Part shown: positions 48,341-60,510 of the stretch, piece by piece | Numbering within the stretch: the stretch's first letter is position 1 | Layout of the letters: each line of letters opens with the position of its first letter | Origin: Seriola aureovittata | Lineage: Eukaryota > Chordata > Actinopteri > Carangiformes > Carangidae | Direction of reading: 5' to 3' | Length of the DNA stretch: 64,000 nucleotides | Assembly (NCBI RefSeq): GCF_021018895.1 | Contig: NC_079375.1 | Coordinates: forward strand, 4,617,560-4,681,559 | Made by a program: the position numbers and the translations under genes | The notes under the pieces: generated by a model | Databases searched by the model: none | Told to the model about the DNA's origin: nothing | The model's input: only the letters and a program-made list of their open reading frames with translations

Positions 48341-49160
48341 TTAAAGAATATTGTATAAAGTGAGATTTCCATGTCTTTTTTTATTATCAAGCAGGTCTAG
48401 GTTCTATATTAAATAACACCAAAGTATCAAGTTGTTTAGTCCAGAGATTTGCCCACAGCCTGTATTCAGAAACTGAGCCTTAAAATGAGCCGTCAGGACT
48501 TCTGTAACTTTGTGATGTCATAGCGAAGCGGTCACCGCCTTCAGCCATTCCCCATCCACCACTACTACCAACCAACCTTGCAGGATTTGGTTTTCACTGA
48601 TATTTTTAATTCGATTACTCAGAAAACACTCAGCCAATCAGAAGAGAGTGTCATGGTCTGTCTCTTGTGCAGCTTTTGATCTCTCTCTCCCTCTCTCTCC
48701 CTCTGCACGGACTGAGGGCTCGGAGGCAGGGCGATCTCCTCGGCAGCAGGGCTCAACCAGACTCACCTGCTCCGCATTCCCTAATCAGCCCGGCTACTTA
48801 AGCCAACTCCATTCACTTCCTCATTGCCAGAGTATTCAGTTTGCTTCTCGCCTGAACCCTGCTCTCGAGCCGATCCCCTGCCTCACGTTCGTTCGATCAC
48901 TAAGTATTGTCTCCAGTTTTTCCTTCGCACTTTCGCTTCCCAGTTTGAGCTTGCTCCTGGACACCTTTAGTTTTTTTTCCCTGTCAGAGTGTTTTTTCCC
49001 GTTACGGTGATTTTCTGTTTTGATACTTTGTTCCCTTTAAAAAAGGTGATTTTTCGTTGCTACTTTTGTGAATAAAGAACTGTTTTTCGCACTCTGCATT
49101 TGGGTCCTGGCCTCTCCTTGCTCGTACCGTGACAGAGAGGCTCAGAGCACAAATGGAGAT
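48341..49160 (+). repeat. TTAA-flanked MITE-like repeat, copy 3, interrupted by an LTR
   Basis: Starts at TTAA (48341-48344) and keeps the full 5' half (ATTGTATAAAG, CCATGTCTTTT, GCAGGTCTAGGTTCTATAT, CAGAAACTGAGCC, CCGTCAGGACTTCTGTAACT, AACCTTGCAGGATTTGGTTT, CAGCCAATCAGAAGAGAG). A solo LTR is inserted after position 48648, and the repeat resumes with GAGGCTCAGAGC. The 3' half after about 49160 is lost or too diverged. Confidence 0.75.
48649..49134 (+). mobile_element. solo LTR with 5-bp target-site duplication
   Basis: Begins TGTCATGG and ends ACCGTGACA (TGTCA...TGACA ends), 486 bp. It is flanked on both sides by GAGAG (48644-48648 and 49135-49139), the 5-bp duplication typical of Ty3/gypsy and some other LTR elements. 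A (CTCTCC)n run lies at about 48681-48702, a TATA-like CTACTTAAG near 48794 and a poly(A) signal AATAAA at 49071-49076. Without internal sequence it is the product of LTR-LTR recombination. The 3' end resembles the LTR-like repeat at 39545-39923. Confidence 0.9.
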
Positions 49161-50499
49161 AGTATTTAATTGGTAGAAACACTCATTTATTCCAATTAAT
49201 TGTTAGCATAAAGTGTCCTAGTCAAGAATAAAGTTTCCTATAATAAATTAGCAATGATTGAATATTTACTTAGGTTTAAATTGAGTAGTTCCTGTGAAAA
49301 ATAATTGGCTATGCACTCAACACAAACTGAACTCAAGTACAGATTCCTTGAAAGCTGCTTGAGTCACATTAAAAATGATTCATCATTTATTATTATGCGT
49401 CTAGAAAGTTGGCTTGTTTTATTGCAGCAAAGCCTCTATAGGTCAAACTCCAAGAATGCTGGATCCGACATTTCCCATAACACTTGATAGAAATATTTGT
49501 CAGACCCTTCGTGGCGAATAAACACAGACGTCTTTCAAACTCCAAGCCGAGATAACCCTGATAACATCGCCTTTCCTCAGACATGAGACTTCCTCCACAA
49601 GCACTGACTAGTAAACTGACTTTGATGTGTAAAATTGTCGGAGTTCCCCTTTAAATAAGCGAACCGAGTGAATTATCCACATTTCCTTCTACCCCAACAG
49701 GACACACAGCTGCTTAACTTTCTGTGGAGTTTCTCACTGGTCAGCGTTAAACTGCAGCTGGTTCGGACGACTGCTGCTGAAAATAAGCACACAGTTCACG
49801 CTGAGAAAACCCTGGATGAACAATAATAAAAAAAAAAGAAAAAAAAAAGGTTAAATTAAAAGTAATTATTAACAGAATTGTCCCTGAGATTGCAAAGGTC
49901 GTCATGGCTTTGACATTCAGATTACAGTTTCATAGCTCAGCATTTCACACATCGTATGACTCGGGGGGGAATTTACAGCACTCTGCATGTTTAAATGAAT
50001 AAAAATAGCTGGGACCACTCGAGCCGTGACCAATGGGAATTTTTCTTTTTAGTGCAACAGTTATAAAAATATTCTGGCTGTTAGTCCAACCAAAGCAAAG
50101 CTAAGAAAAATATCCATCAACACACATTTCACGTGCCAAGCAGTTTAAATTATCCAAGCTTTTGTGTTTTTAATAATTGGGGTGATACAGACATCACACT
50201 CTTAAAAAAGGAGTATGCAGTTGATTTTTTTTTTCCATATATATCCATTTAACCATCGTTTATCCAGAGTTTTGTCTAGAATGAATCATTATCACGGATA
50301 TGTGAATATCTACAATAACTGTTTGCTTGGGTTATGATCCATACCCAAGTTCCATACTTATGTTATGTGATGCTTCTAAGAAGGACATAGGATAAAAACC
50401 AAAAGCTCTAATAAAAGCTTTTAAATGAAGCTTGAGTTTAGGATAGTTTACCACAGATTAACTGATATGTATTGGAAAATATCAGCAAGTAAAACACAG
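49161..50499. other. unassigned sequence
   Basis: A-rich tract at 49828-49850. Positions about 49880-50080 are high-complexity and could be conserved non-coding DNA. No gene recognised. Confidence 0.4.
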
Positions 50500-50847
50500 G
50501 TTTGATCCAAATTCAGTGTTGTCAAGCATTTCAATGTAGTTTTTACATCTCCTCTCTCAGGCTTCTCTCTGGAGCTCTAATGACAACAGGTCGGTGAGCC
50601 AATCAGAAGAGAGGAGGCTCTGAGCCTCTCTTCTGATTGGTTGACTGTTTGAGTGATCAAGGTAAACTCTCAGAGAAACCAAATCCTGCAAGGTTGGATG
50701 GTGGGCGGGGCTTGAGGCATTTCCGAGAGTGGTGACTGCTTTATTGTGACATCACAAAGTGTTTTCACAGTATTAATATAGAACTTAGACCTGCTTATAA
50801 TTAGAAAAGACATGGACATCTACCTTTATACAATATGGGAGCTTTAA
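50500..50847 (-). repeat. TTAA-flanked MITE-like repeat, copy 4 (reverse)
   Basis: Read on the reverse strand it starts TTAAAGCTCCCATATTG (TTAA at 50844-50847) and carries the same blocks as the copies at 18700, 30562 and 48341. It includes a near-palindrome at 50599-50640: CCAATCAGAAGAGAGG and CCTCTCTTCTGATTGG flank a GGCTCTGAGCC core. The 3' end (left side here) is truncated near 50500. Confidence 0.75.
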
Positions 50848-53492
50848 GTGCAACAAACTTGCTTTGAACTGGAGTATCTTATTACCATCTCATAGATCAT
50901 AAAATGCATGAATGAATCATTTGACAGGGACATATACACTCCCTTCATATTAAGTAATTACATAAGTGTCACCGCCATTCACTTATTTTTTTCTATACTT
51001 TGCTTCCCCGTGTCAAAAACCCACAAAGTATATAAGCTGGTGAGTGAATCATACCTCCTTCAAACAGCAGAAAGAATACCTCTAGTTCCTCTCTAATCAT
51101 TTTTTCCCCTCCGTTTGCCTTCTCACTGGGTGTTCACACAGAGTTTGTTGGTTGACTGGTCTGGAAACGGTCAAGTCTGTTGAACTAGAGCGTCGCTTTG
51201 AGCCAACATAAGCACAGACACTTTCCTCCAGGACCCTCCGTAGCAAATTGGCCCTCAGCAGAAAGCGGTTATGCTCTGGCTGCATGCTGCCCTCCTGCTA
51301 GCATGCTTAGCTTTAGCATGTGCAGCCAAGAGAAACTGTCGCCATTTAGGTCTAAGGGTGGCGTAGAAAAAGACATATGTGAACTTGAAATGGGTTGATT
51401 TTCTGTGCAAAAAAGAAAACACACACACACACAGTCCATTATTTGGGTTTCAAGCTGTAAGGTTGCCAGTTTGTGCGCTGGTCCAATAGAAAACAGAACA
51501 GCTATGTGGAGCACAGATGGCATGGCATATGGGTGAGTTTAAGTATGAAATGACTCAAAAAAAAAAATCATATTCCATTTGTCCAAACCCTATTATTCAA
51601 CTAACAAAAGGGAAATCCACAAAAAATAAAAAAAAAAAATAAAAATATTTAAACATCTGTGTGACTCAATTTGGATTCCATATGCTGTAATCGAGCTGCT
51701 TTTCAACACAGCGTCTCTAGTATCAAAGATATATTTAAGGACATTTACATTTCGAAAGTGACATCAGTTTTTATGGGGTTTCATAGTGCAGCAAACAGGA
51801 ATTATTTTCAAGGTTCAGTCCTATCAATTTTCAGGATAGACCGTAGACCAGTTGGAGAATTTCCAAGGCGCCAATAGTCATGAAACTCCTGGTTGAAATC
51901 ATCATTATAAAATATGGTACATTATACTATGAAAAACATTTTTAAAAAAAAGAAAAAAAAAGGAAAAGAAGGGTACAAGCCAGTAGACAATCACATGATC
52001 CTGTCAGTTAAAAAAAAAAAAAAAAAAAAAAGAAAAAAAACCCTCTACACAAAATTAGGTGGTCTTGAAACCGAAATATATATTTTGTAGATAGGAGGTT
52101 TTCACCCAAAAGTGGTGCTGTCTTGTGTTAAAGTGTTGGTTGTGTCATACTGCTGTACAAAAATGTTGCAACCACTTGAAATGGTGAGCCTAATTCAAAC
52201 CTGGCCTTTCCTTTGAATTCTACAGGCGGCAGAGAGTTGAAAAGCAGTATGTCAGTATTGTGTGTACACAGATAGCGAGAGCACAGAATGAACAAGAAAA
52301 TGCCAGAATGACAGCTAGAGACTGGTGGCTGAACATGGATAGGTGGTTTCTTATCTTAATACGTAGAGGCTATTTGATCTTACCTCAAAGCCTTCCGAAC
52401 CACTTCAAGTGAAGACATTTCAGATTACATTAAAGGAGGTGTCAGGACATGTACCCATTCTGCATGGAAATTGTTTTATTGATGTTTCAGAGTCAGACTG
52501 ATTTCTTTCTGCCAGAATTATGCACAGGATTTTAGCCATTTCTTTTTAATCATTATTTTACATTGCAGGACATTGACAAAAAGTCATTCTCCTATAGGAA
52601 ACTACTCATATGTATTAACAGGTCTGCTGAAAATCAAACTGAATTTTTTTGGCAATTGAAAGCTATGTTCATTATAACTTGTGCTCCAGCTGCTGCTTAG
52701 CATTAGCAGGACAGAAGGTAATAGCTCTGCACACATTGAAAGCCAGTAAGACTCCAACTTCAGTATATTTATATTACAGTATATTTTTGATCTGGATGAG
52801 TTCCTTATTTGAGGACTATACATTTGCTGTGGTAGTTCAGTGAACCAGATGCAGTGAGTTTGTGGCAGTTGAAGCAGAATATGTGGTTTCCTATTTAAAA
52901 AAAAAAAAAAAAAAAAAAAAATCACCCCAGTATCAAAGAGCATCCCCAGATTTTACACCTTAGTGAAGCCTTGGGCCCCATTCACACTTTCAATTTAAGG
53001 GTCACATATGCTTGTCCCTACCCTAGGATAGAACCTTAGGGAGCACACCAGTGGCAGGCGTACCAGGCCTTCGTCTGACTGTGGTTGTGGAATGGTCACA
53101 CAAAAGGATGACAATGATAAAGATAAAAAAAGGATGGTAATGGTTCCAATAACACACACAGTTGTGGAATAGTCACAGATAAAATACTGACCATCAGTTT
53201 GACATAGCAAACAAACAAAGAGCAGTCTACTTTACGAAGGCTACGTTTTGTCAAACCGTCCATCCATGACAGTTGCATTTACAGTTGTTGGATGGCTGTC
53301 CCACCTGCCCGAGACATAAAGTGATGGAGTGTACAATACATGAGCTGTTTGTCCTTGATCAAAGCTACCAATTATTGATCTGTTTAATTTAAAAATCATA
53401 CAAAATAAAATATTGCAATGTATAAAAATCATCTGCTTCACTACCTCACTCTTTCCGTTTTTGACTTTCTAATCACCCTTGCTGCTTCTCTA
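50848..53492. other. unassigned sequence with A/T runs
   Basis: A runs at 51558-51569, 52010-52031 and 52897-52921. No gene or repeat family recognised. Confidence 0.5.
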
Positions 53493-53512
53493 CCCCCCCC
53501 CCCCCCCCCCCC
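53493..53512. repeat. poly(C) tract, 20 C
   Basis: An uninterrupted run of 20 C followed shortly by GAGGGGGGG. Confidence 0.9.
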
Positions 53513-53719
53513 AGATAGAGGGGGGGTTTATACCCAGGCAGATGGCTTCAAACACCAGGTATCCCTCATGGGAGCCCCACGAGGAGGTCCTGGACACTCC
53601 AGGCCTGCCTGAACTGCAGGGTGGGGCGTGCGGAAAAGAAGGGACCAAATATATTCATACATTACTGAAATTCCAGTCTTAATGCACAGAGTGGCTCAAA
53701 GCAAACGGAGCGCAGCGCG
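53513..53719. other. short unassigned GC-rich spacer
   Basis: Unassigned sequence between the C run and the GGT-rich block. No recognisable coding homology. Confidence 0.4.
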
Positions 53720-53822
53720 AGGAGGGGGGGGGTGGTGGTGGTGGTGGTGGAGGAGGGGGGGTTGCTGGGGGAGCGAGGGACAGCAAGTGGGCGAAGGAGT
53801 GAAGGGAAAAGGGAGAGGGGCA
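53720..53822. repeat. G-rich (GGT)n/(GGA)n low-complexity block
   Basis: GGGGGGGG, (GGT)6 and further G runs give many closely spaced G tracts on the plus strand, a strong potential G-quadruplex. The Trp/Gly-rich and Thr-rich frames are artefacts. Confidence 0.8.
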
Positions 53823-54740
53823 GATACCAGGAGAGCTGGTTTCTCACAGATCTCGTCGCATTTGTGTGATAAGAAAAGGAAATAACAGCTTCAGATGAGG
53901 GAAATTGCAAAGGGACACGTATCACCTTCCTTTACATTGTGAGAGGCGGATCACAGGAAGCGCAGGAGAGAGGGAACGAGAGGCAAGTTCTTGCGAGGAT
54001 GTGAGCAGACGTCTTGAAATGTACTCCGGATAACCCGCCTCAGAAGTGTATTTGTATAAAATCCTATTGAACGTTAACACTTTCATACTTGAGAAAAATT
54101 AAAAAAAAAAAAAAAAAAAAAAGTTCACATCAACACTTGCTTCTTCAGTGTGTGAATCAATTTTATTTACGGGCGCAGTAACCGTGCAGGAGTTCGTCTT
54201 GATGACACTGACGCAGAGACAAACTGACAGTTCACAGCGTTTGGAAGTACATTCTGAGATTCACGCTACTGAGCAAACAGGCCCTGAGGCGGGAGAGGTG
54301 TGCAGAGAAAGACCGCCCTGCGACTACAAGTTCACAAGCTTGATCCCCGCAATCAGCTCGCGTGCTCATCGGGACCATAACAAGTGGATTCGCATATTTT
54401 TAGCCTGTTGCCTTGTTGTGGTTTTATTTCCTTACCTCTCCCCCCCCCCCCTCATCTTTTTAGGCGCTGCCAATCTAAAACCTCTGTAGAGTTTTACATT
54501 CTGCTTTTTTAATCACCCTTCATGTAGAAACTGTGGAGTTTAACTGACAAACAAATCTTACATCTATGCAAAACTAAAATTAGGAAAAGAGTGTGTAATA
54601 CTGTTGCGCACAAACGTCATCTCCGTCACATGTGTTTGTTATTCTATTGTTAGTACAGCAACAAGCAAAACCGCGCTGTGGTCGATTAAGGAGCCGTTTG
54701 ATATCCCGTCAATATCCGGAATTGTTCGTGAGTGTGGAGA
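53823..54740. other. unassigned sequence
   Basis: A 23-A run at about 54100-54122 and a C run at 54440-54451. No gene recognised. Confidence 0.5.
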
Positions 54741-54779
54741 TGACGTCACAATAGCTTCGTGCATTGTTACTATAGTAAT
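54741..54779 (+). promoter_or_regulatory. candidate CRE and X-box-like motif pair
   Basis: A perfect cAMP-response element TGACGTCA at 54741-54748 is followed 18 bases later by TTACTATAGTAA (54767-54778), a perfect 12-bp palindrome resembling the RFX X-box (GTNRCC-N-RGYAAC). Directly after it, an ATG at 54778-54780 opens a 28-codon basic frame (ends 54864) with one CxxC. CRE and X-box together occur in some RFX/CREB-regulated promoters. No CpG island or transcript evidence is visible, so this is speculative. Confidence 0.25.
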
Positions 54780-54864
54780 GGCGCCGCATTTAGCATGTAC
54801 CAGCTGCAGTGGAACAACAAGTATGAGATACCATAAGCGAGTGCAGTTGAAAAAACGCAAATAG

Positions 54865-55345
54865 AATCCAATCAATAGATCAATCTTGTAGCTCTGGTTT
54901 GATCTCAAAGTCCTGACACATATACTCGCCTCTCCATGCAATATTTTTTTAATCACTTCATCCCCAGCTTCTGGGTTTTCTTCAGCTGTGCTGTTTGGTG
55001 CAGGTTGAGAGCCATGAGACTCAACTATAAAAAGGCTATGTGATGATGCTAAAATCTGCAGATCTGTAGAATAGATGGGAATTCTCAGTGGGCTCAACAT
55101 GACAAGTGAAACTCTGCTGCATCAGTTTTGGCTGTTTAATTCTGAGGATGAGATTTGTAATTTGGCCAAGGTCCGTCATATCACAGGTTACGGGCTGCAG
55201 AATAGATGCTTCCATGTTTGGGAAATATCTTTCAGTATGAATGGAACCCTGTGAGAGACAGAACAGGCCCTCTATATTTGCGACCAAGTAGTGCTGATAA
55301 ATTTCACTCTTCGCCCTGCCTTCACCGTTTCAATAGTTGCTCCTC

Positions 55346-55348
<3 letters not shown>
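54865..55348. other. unassigned sequence
   Basis: No recognised feature. Ends at a 28-A run at 55349-55376. Confidence 0.5.
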
Positions 55349-55376
<28 letters not shown>

Positions 55377-55379
<3 letters not shown>

Positions 55380-55930
55380 AGGCCAGCCAATTGCCTCACA
55401 GATTTGTCTCCTCGAGCTCTCGCCTCCATCCCAGTGCCTCTGCGCTCCTTTCACAGCCACAGCTGTGCAAAAGCAAATTTATTATCAGCCTTAGTATTTC
55501 TGACAGGCTATCCGACAGACGCTCGGGGTCCTTGAAGTGCAGAAAGGCCTTCCCATCGCTGTGCTCCCCTGCCTCCCAGCAGGTCTGCAAAGTGAATTTA
55601 CTGCCACTGTCAAAACTTCTGTCAGTCCTCAAAGGGAGCGAGGGAGAGAGAGAGAGAGAGAGAGGGGAGACAGAGAGAGAGAGCAATATGGAACTTTTTT
55701 TCCTGCCACAGATGCCCGGGCATGCAGTCTCTCTCCAACCCAGAGGGGCCTTTGAAATCAGCCTGCTCGTTAATAGTTGTCTCATGGAGGCACGGAGAGA
55801 GGAGAGCTCGACAGAGTCTGAATGGAAACACCAAAGCTCAGTTTTGTCGAGTACTGAGATTCTCATTTTCACCTTCTTGCTGTGTTGTAAGAAGATGTCT
55901 TCCTTCCTGTTTTTTTTTTTTTAATTTGTT
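55377..55930. other. unassigned block open on both strands
   Basis: Contains the longest open frame in the window (177 codons, forward) and a 158-codon reverse frame over the same DNA, with a (GA)n run at about 55641-55685. Neither has recognisable homology and the GA run dictates part of both. High-complexity parts could be conserved non-coding DNA. Confidence 0.4.
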
Positions 55931-58900
55931 GTTGCAAATTCAAGTCTAGTCAAGTTACAGAGCTCATCTTCCGCTGCTGATGAGAAATCGAAATCAAATG
56001 TTCCATGTTTGATTTGGGGGGAGGGCAAAAACAAAAAAGTACACAGGATTTATTATGTTTTGGGTCCAAGTATGTTAATGTGTATTGTTCCGTCTTAGGT
56101 TTCACTTGGCTACTGTACTTTGACGTTGGAATGATCCTAAATTTGTGTATTTGTGTTCAACATATGATACGCCGTAATTTAGCGTTTTCTCCCAATCCCA
56201 GATCCAGCTGCAGATGGATCTCCTGAACTGATGGTTGTCGTTATCGTTTCGTTTAATCCACCCTTTTATCAGAAAATGGTCAGATGCCCATCACAGTCTC
56301 CCTGGAGCCAATGTGACATTTTCAAATTGTGAAATCGTGTGTCCAACCAACAAACCGGAAGATTCAATTTAAGATTATACAAAAAATAAAAACAGAAATA
56401 ATGCAGCTGCTCATTAACTGTCAATCCACAAGTTGTTCAAGATTCATCCATATACCTGACAATATATCTGCAGTTCTTCTTGTGTCTCCGTCCTAATTCC
56501 CAATGCACAGACCAACAGGATGCGTCTATAATGAATCCACACACAGCCACAGAGCAGTGCTGCTGCTCTGCTTTGGGGCGTCCTGGAGGGGAGGACATAC
56601 CGGGCTGAAAACAACCCTGTACCCTGTAAAAAACACAACTCAAAAAAACGTGAAGCCATTCATCCCTGAGCTTGCCCTCTCCCAGCCGCATACCTTCACG
56701 TCCCGTCTCAAAAGGCATCCAAACATAAAGGCGGAGACAGAGAGACGGGGCAGCGCCAACAAAGGGCCCCCGAGCAGCCTCCCCTTTCACACAGGCCAAT
56801 ATAAAACCCATCAGGTTCCCAGTCCGAGGAGGGGAAAAAATAAAAACAAAAACAAATACCCTCTCCGCCTCCTCACCTCAGCCCTTATTTTTGTTGAGTG
56901 TTTTATTTTATTTTATCTACATGAACATCCCAGGGTGACAGCCACATTTTGATGCATCCTGTGCTTCTTTGCAGTTAAGGATGAAGTAAACAAAAGAAAA
57001 CTGAAATATTTTCTCCTTACTTTTCTTTCATTTTTAGAAGTATTTTCAGGATTCTGGGGGCATTTATTACTGAACTATGTATACGAGTTTAAATTGAATA
57101 TTTGCATTACCCACTGGAAGGTAAATATTTATATATTTAGGCGTCACTGGCAACAACTTAAAGTGGAAAATGGCAGCAGGGTGCAGATACATGGTTCCAT
57201 CTCTTTCAGCATCTTTAAACCTCCATCCTTTTTTGGGAAGTTAGTGATGGTTTGTGTTCAACTGCTCCATGTTACGTGTTCTAGTGCTTCACAGGTCCAG
57301 TCACCAGAGGCTGGTACAGCGAAGTGCATTAGCACATCTGTGCTAAAGGATTGGTGATGTAGCTAATCGGTGTACTAGTCCTACAAGTATAAACTGTAGT
57401 TTGTTCTGTATTGTGCCATTTACTCCCCCGCTGTTGGATTCCGTCAAATAAAAAAAAAGGTAAAGAAAGGTTCTCAAAGCACAGTCAAAATAATGTGGTA
57501 TTTGTCAAAACAGTTTCCTTTGTCAAAGTTGAACTTTATGTGGAAGTCATAGGTTCATCCCCCTGGACAAAATCAACTGAAATAACTTTTCACCATAAAT
57601 TGTTGCCTTGTTTTAAATGCTGGTGTGACCAACATTGCTTGGTTGTTAGATCAATTAATAAACTTGATTTTGTATGACCTAGAACCAGCCAGGTTCCCAG
57701 ACATTACATGTACTAGTTCATGATGCAGAAGTGATTCAAAAAATAAAGCAAATATGATCAGGGTCAATGCAAACCAGGCTTTTTTTTTTTTTAATATACA
57801 CTTTTAAAAATGCCTGTTAACACTGTTACAATATAGTTTTGAATTTTTAGATGAACATTTTTCTCCCTGTGTATTGTATGAACTGACCAAGTGCCTCATC
57901 CTTGAAACAGGGAACATGAACGTTTCAATCTCTACTAAATGATTTAGGACTTAATCTTATTTTGCTGCTGAATTTATTCTAAATGCTGGTTATGTTCCCT
58001 TTAAATACCACTGATGTGGAATAGTAGGTATAAAGTTTGGGGGAGGGTGGGGGTGGGTGGGGTCTTTAAGGCGAGCCTGAGAACTGACTACCACAACAAC
58101 TAGAGCCCATTCAACGTCAATAACACTCCAACCCCAGCTCACAATGTCAAGGTCAGCAATAAAACTCTTAATATCAAAAGCCTGGACAAAGGGGACTTCA
58201 CAGGGGTCACAATTTACGGTTGTTTTTAAAGCGAGTTCTCAGACTCTGTTGTTGCTTGTGAAGAACGAGAGCTTTCATCACCCAACGCGAGGAAAAAAAA
58301 AAAAAAAAACAGAGACATACATTTGTCATTTCAATGAGTATTTGTAGTGCAAGGGGAAAAACACATGTAACATCTGGTGGACGGTTGATAAAACGTTTGC
58401 ATTTCCTAACTCAGAATTAAGAGAGTTACTGGATTTGACATAAATATACACATTTGTCTATAACCCCCCCCCCCCGGGTGCTTTTTCCTCAAACTTCTGA
58501 TTTCTTGATCACTGCACAATGGATGAAAGTCAATTCATTCCCAGTGAGCATTGCTAACAAAGTTTTTTTTAAATCTTTTCATAACCAAAACACTGAAATC
58601 CCACATCAGCAGTTTGTTAAGTATCACTGGTTTGGAGAAGTGAGGAGCCGACGCCTGCAGGCACGTAGGCTGTACAAAATGAAGTGTAATATAGAAATAT
58701 GAGGTTTCAAGTGTGGCATCCCGCCTCTCGTCTCCACTGTCTTCAAAATACACTTAACAGCTATTTCACCATATTTTTCCAGTGTCGTGTGACTCGCCAT
58801 TTTTCTTTTCTTTTTGGCCCGTGTTTCTAAAACACTAACTTCACCAACAGATGTTAAACTTTAGCTATGAAGGAATAGGAAATGTGAGAGAAATGCTAAT

Positions 58901-59483
58901 CTGTCCCAACTCTGAAGGAGGAGGTGAGAACGCTGTGGCCAGCGCAAGAGGTCCGGACTTTTGTATTTCACGCTCCTCGCCGTGTGAAAGTTGCACTTAA
59001 TTCCTCCAGAAAACCACGAGGAAGTGTTCGACCCTCCTTTGCTTCACGTTTGTCAGCTTTTTGTCAAAATAAGGGCAAAGAATGGTGAGCCTGGCTGATT
59101 CAAGAGAAATCTCAGTGCCAGCATGTTATGTAATCATCAAACTGCCCACTCGATTAGGAGTGGACTGATTTGCTGCGGAGTTATGGAGAAAAAAAAGAAG
59201 AAAAAAAAAAAACAGGCAGATAATACACTTTAAAGATAGAAACAAAAGACATTTTGCATCAGAGGGAACTCCATCATGATTGCTAAAGTGGTTTGTAAAA
59301 GTTTCCACATCAAATAAAAAGTACTTGTGTGAGTGTTGTTGCTGTTTGACTCTAATGAACTGGTTTGTGCTCTACTGTTGCTCTGACGCCTCAAACATGA
59401 AAGCTATCTGCCATCCTGCTGCTGAAGAAGAGCTGACTGAAAATGACCCATGTTTGTAACTTTGGGATTGAAGGCCCCGCCCA
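55931..59483. other. unassigned sequence
   Basis: Contains a T run at 57780-57792, an A run at 58290-58308, a C run at 58464-58474 and G-rich sequence at about 58040-58062. Frames at 56437-56952 are open on both strands without homology. No gene recognised. Confidence 0.45.
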
Positions 59484-59817
59484 CTCACACAGGTGTTTTC
59501 AGTTATCCTGCCTGATTAGGCCTCTGCTCCGGTGGGTTACAGGTTACTTGGGGTCAGCAAAGTTTATATAAAGTTTTACCTACAGCAAACCAAATAATGT
59601 GATGAGGATAAAATTTAAAAAAAAACACAACGTGTCAAAAACTGTCCAGTCATCTTTTTTTCACTTAAGATATATCACAAAAATTCTACTTCTCCTGTCA
59701 CTTTATGCCATTGGGAAAGTCATTAATTCTTATATATTATATAGAGCATACACACAATTTTAAAAAGCTGCTAAAAACCTAAGTTTCATATGCACTTTAT
59801 ACTGTAACATGTGGTTC

Positions 59818-59972
59818 CCCTCTGACTAACCTTTATTTGTTTTATTCATGTTTTGATAGTTATCTCCTGTTTTTTAACCATGTATTTTCTTAAATGTTTC
59901 CACCTTGTCGCCCAGGTTTCAAAAACGTGCTCTATGAATAAAGTTTACTTACATGCTTATTAACTTACTTAC
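59818..59972 (+). repeat. LINE 3' tail remnant
   Basis: CTTTATTTGTTTTATTCATG and TTTTGATAGTT lead to CAAAAACGTGCTCTATGAATAAAGTTTACTTAC, the typical 3' end of L2-like fish LINEs (GTGCTNTATAAATAAAGTTTATTATT). Confidence 0.6.
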
Positions 59973-60401
59973 TATATTCCTAGTTTAGATATGAATGCAC
60001 TTAAATTGCCTCTGACTTCAGAACTCAAACACCAAACAATCAGATCAAATTAAAGTTTGGCTTGATTAAACTAACATCCCTTTTATTTCATTCTTTTTCA
60101 ATACATTTTGAAAATATTCTTCCAAAACCTTTCAAGCGAAATATTTAAAGGGGGAGAAAAGCATCAATGACCTAACCTTAACCTAACTCACACAGGTGTT
60201 TTCACTTAAGCCTGCTGATGAGAGCTCTCCTCAGGACTACAGGCTCTTACATTTCAAAAGCAGTAGTCTGATCCTGCTTCCTTAAGCTCAGAATTATCAC
60301 TAGGACATCCCATCTATCAATTTATTCATCAAAGCTTTTTTGTTAATTTCCTTGGTAGAGTAATATTAATGTCATTTTTACTCCTTATTGTCTTCTATTA
60401 A

Positions 60402-60510
60402 CTTGTTCAAAACTCTGCTGCAAGACTCCTTTCAACCACCAACCAGGCTGCTCATATTGTAATTGTATAAGTTTAGGTTCAGAATTGATTTTAAAATTAT
60501 TATAACAATG
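60402..60510 (+). pseudogene. LINE reverse transcriptase C-terminal remnant
   Basis: The frame from 60402 reads LVQNSAARLLSTTNQAAHIV, matching the VQNxAARLLT...HITPVL motif near the C-terminus of the L2/Rex1-type LINE reverse transcriptase. FRFRIDFKI (about 60474-60500) follows in the order of the usual LPVRFRIDFKIL motif. The frame is shifted and stopped between the two. Not functional. Confidence 0.6.

Noticed and set aside
18700..50847. Recurrent blocks that could be mistaken for a dispersed CRISPR-like repeat
   Set aside because: Copies are hundreds of bases long, kilobases apart and in both orientations: an interspersed transposon family, not an array.
55391..55924. Longest forward open frame, 177 codons
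   Set aside because: The same DNA is open on the reverse strand for 158 codons, part of it is a (GA)n repeat, the C-terminus is a poly(Phe) from a T run, and no homology is recognisable.
56437..56952. Overlapping forward and reverse frames of 149 and 124 codons
   Set aside because: Open on both strands, no homology, and the forward frame ends in A-rich low-complexity sequence.
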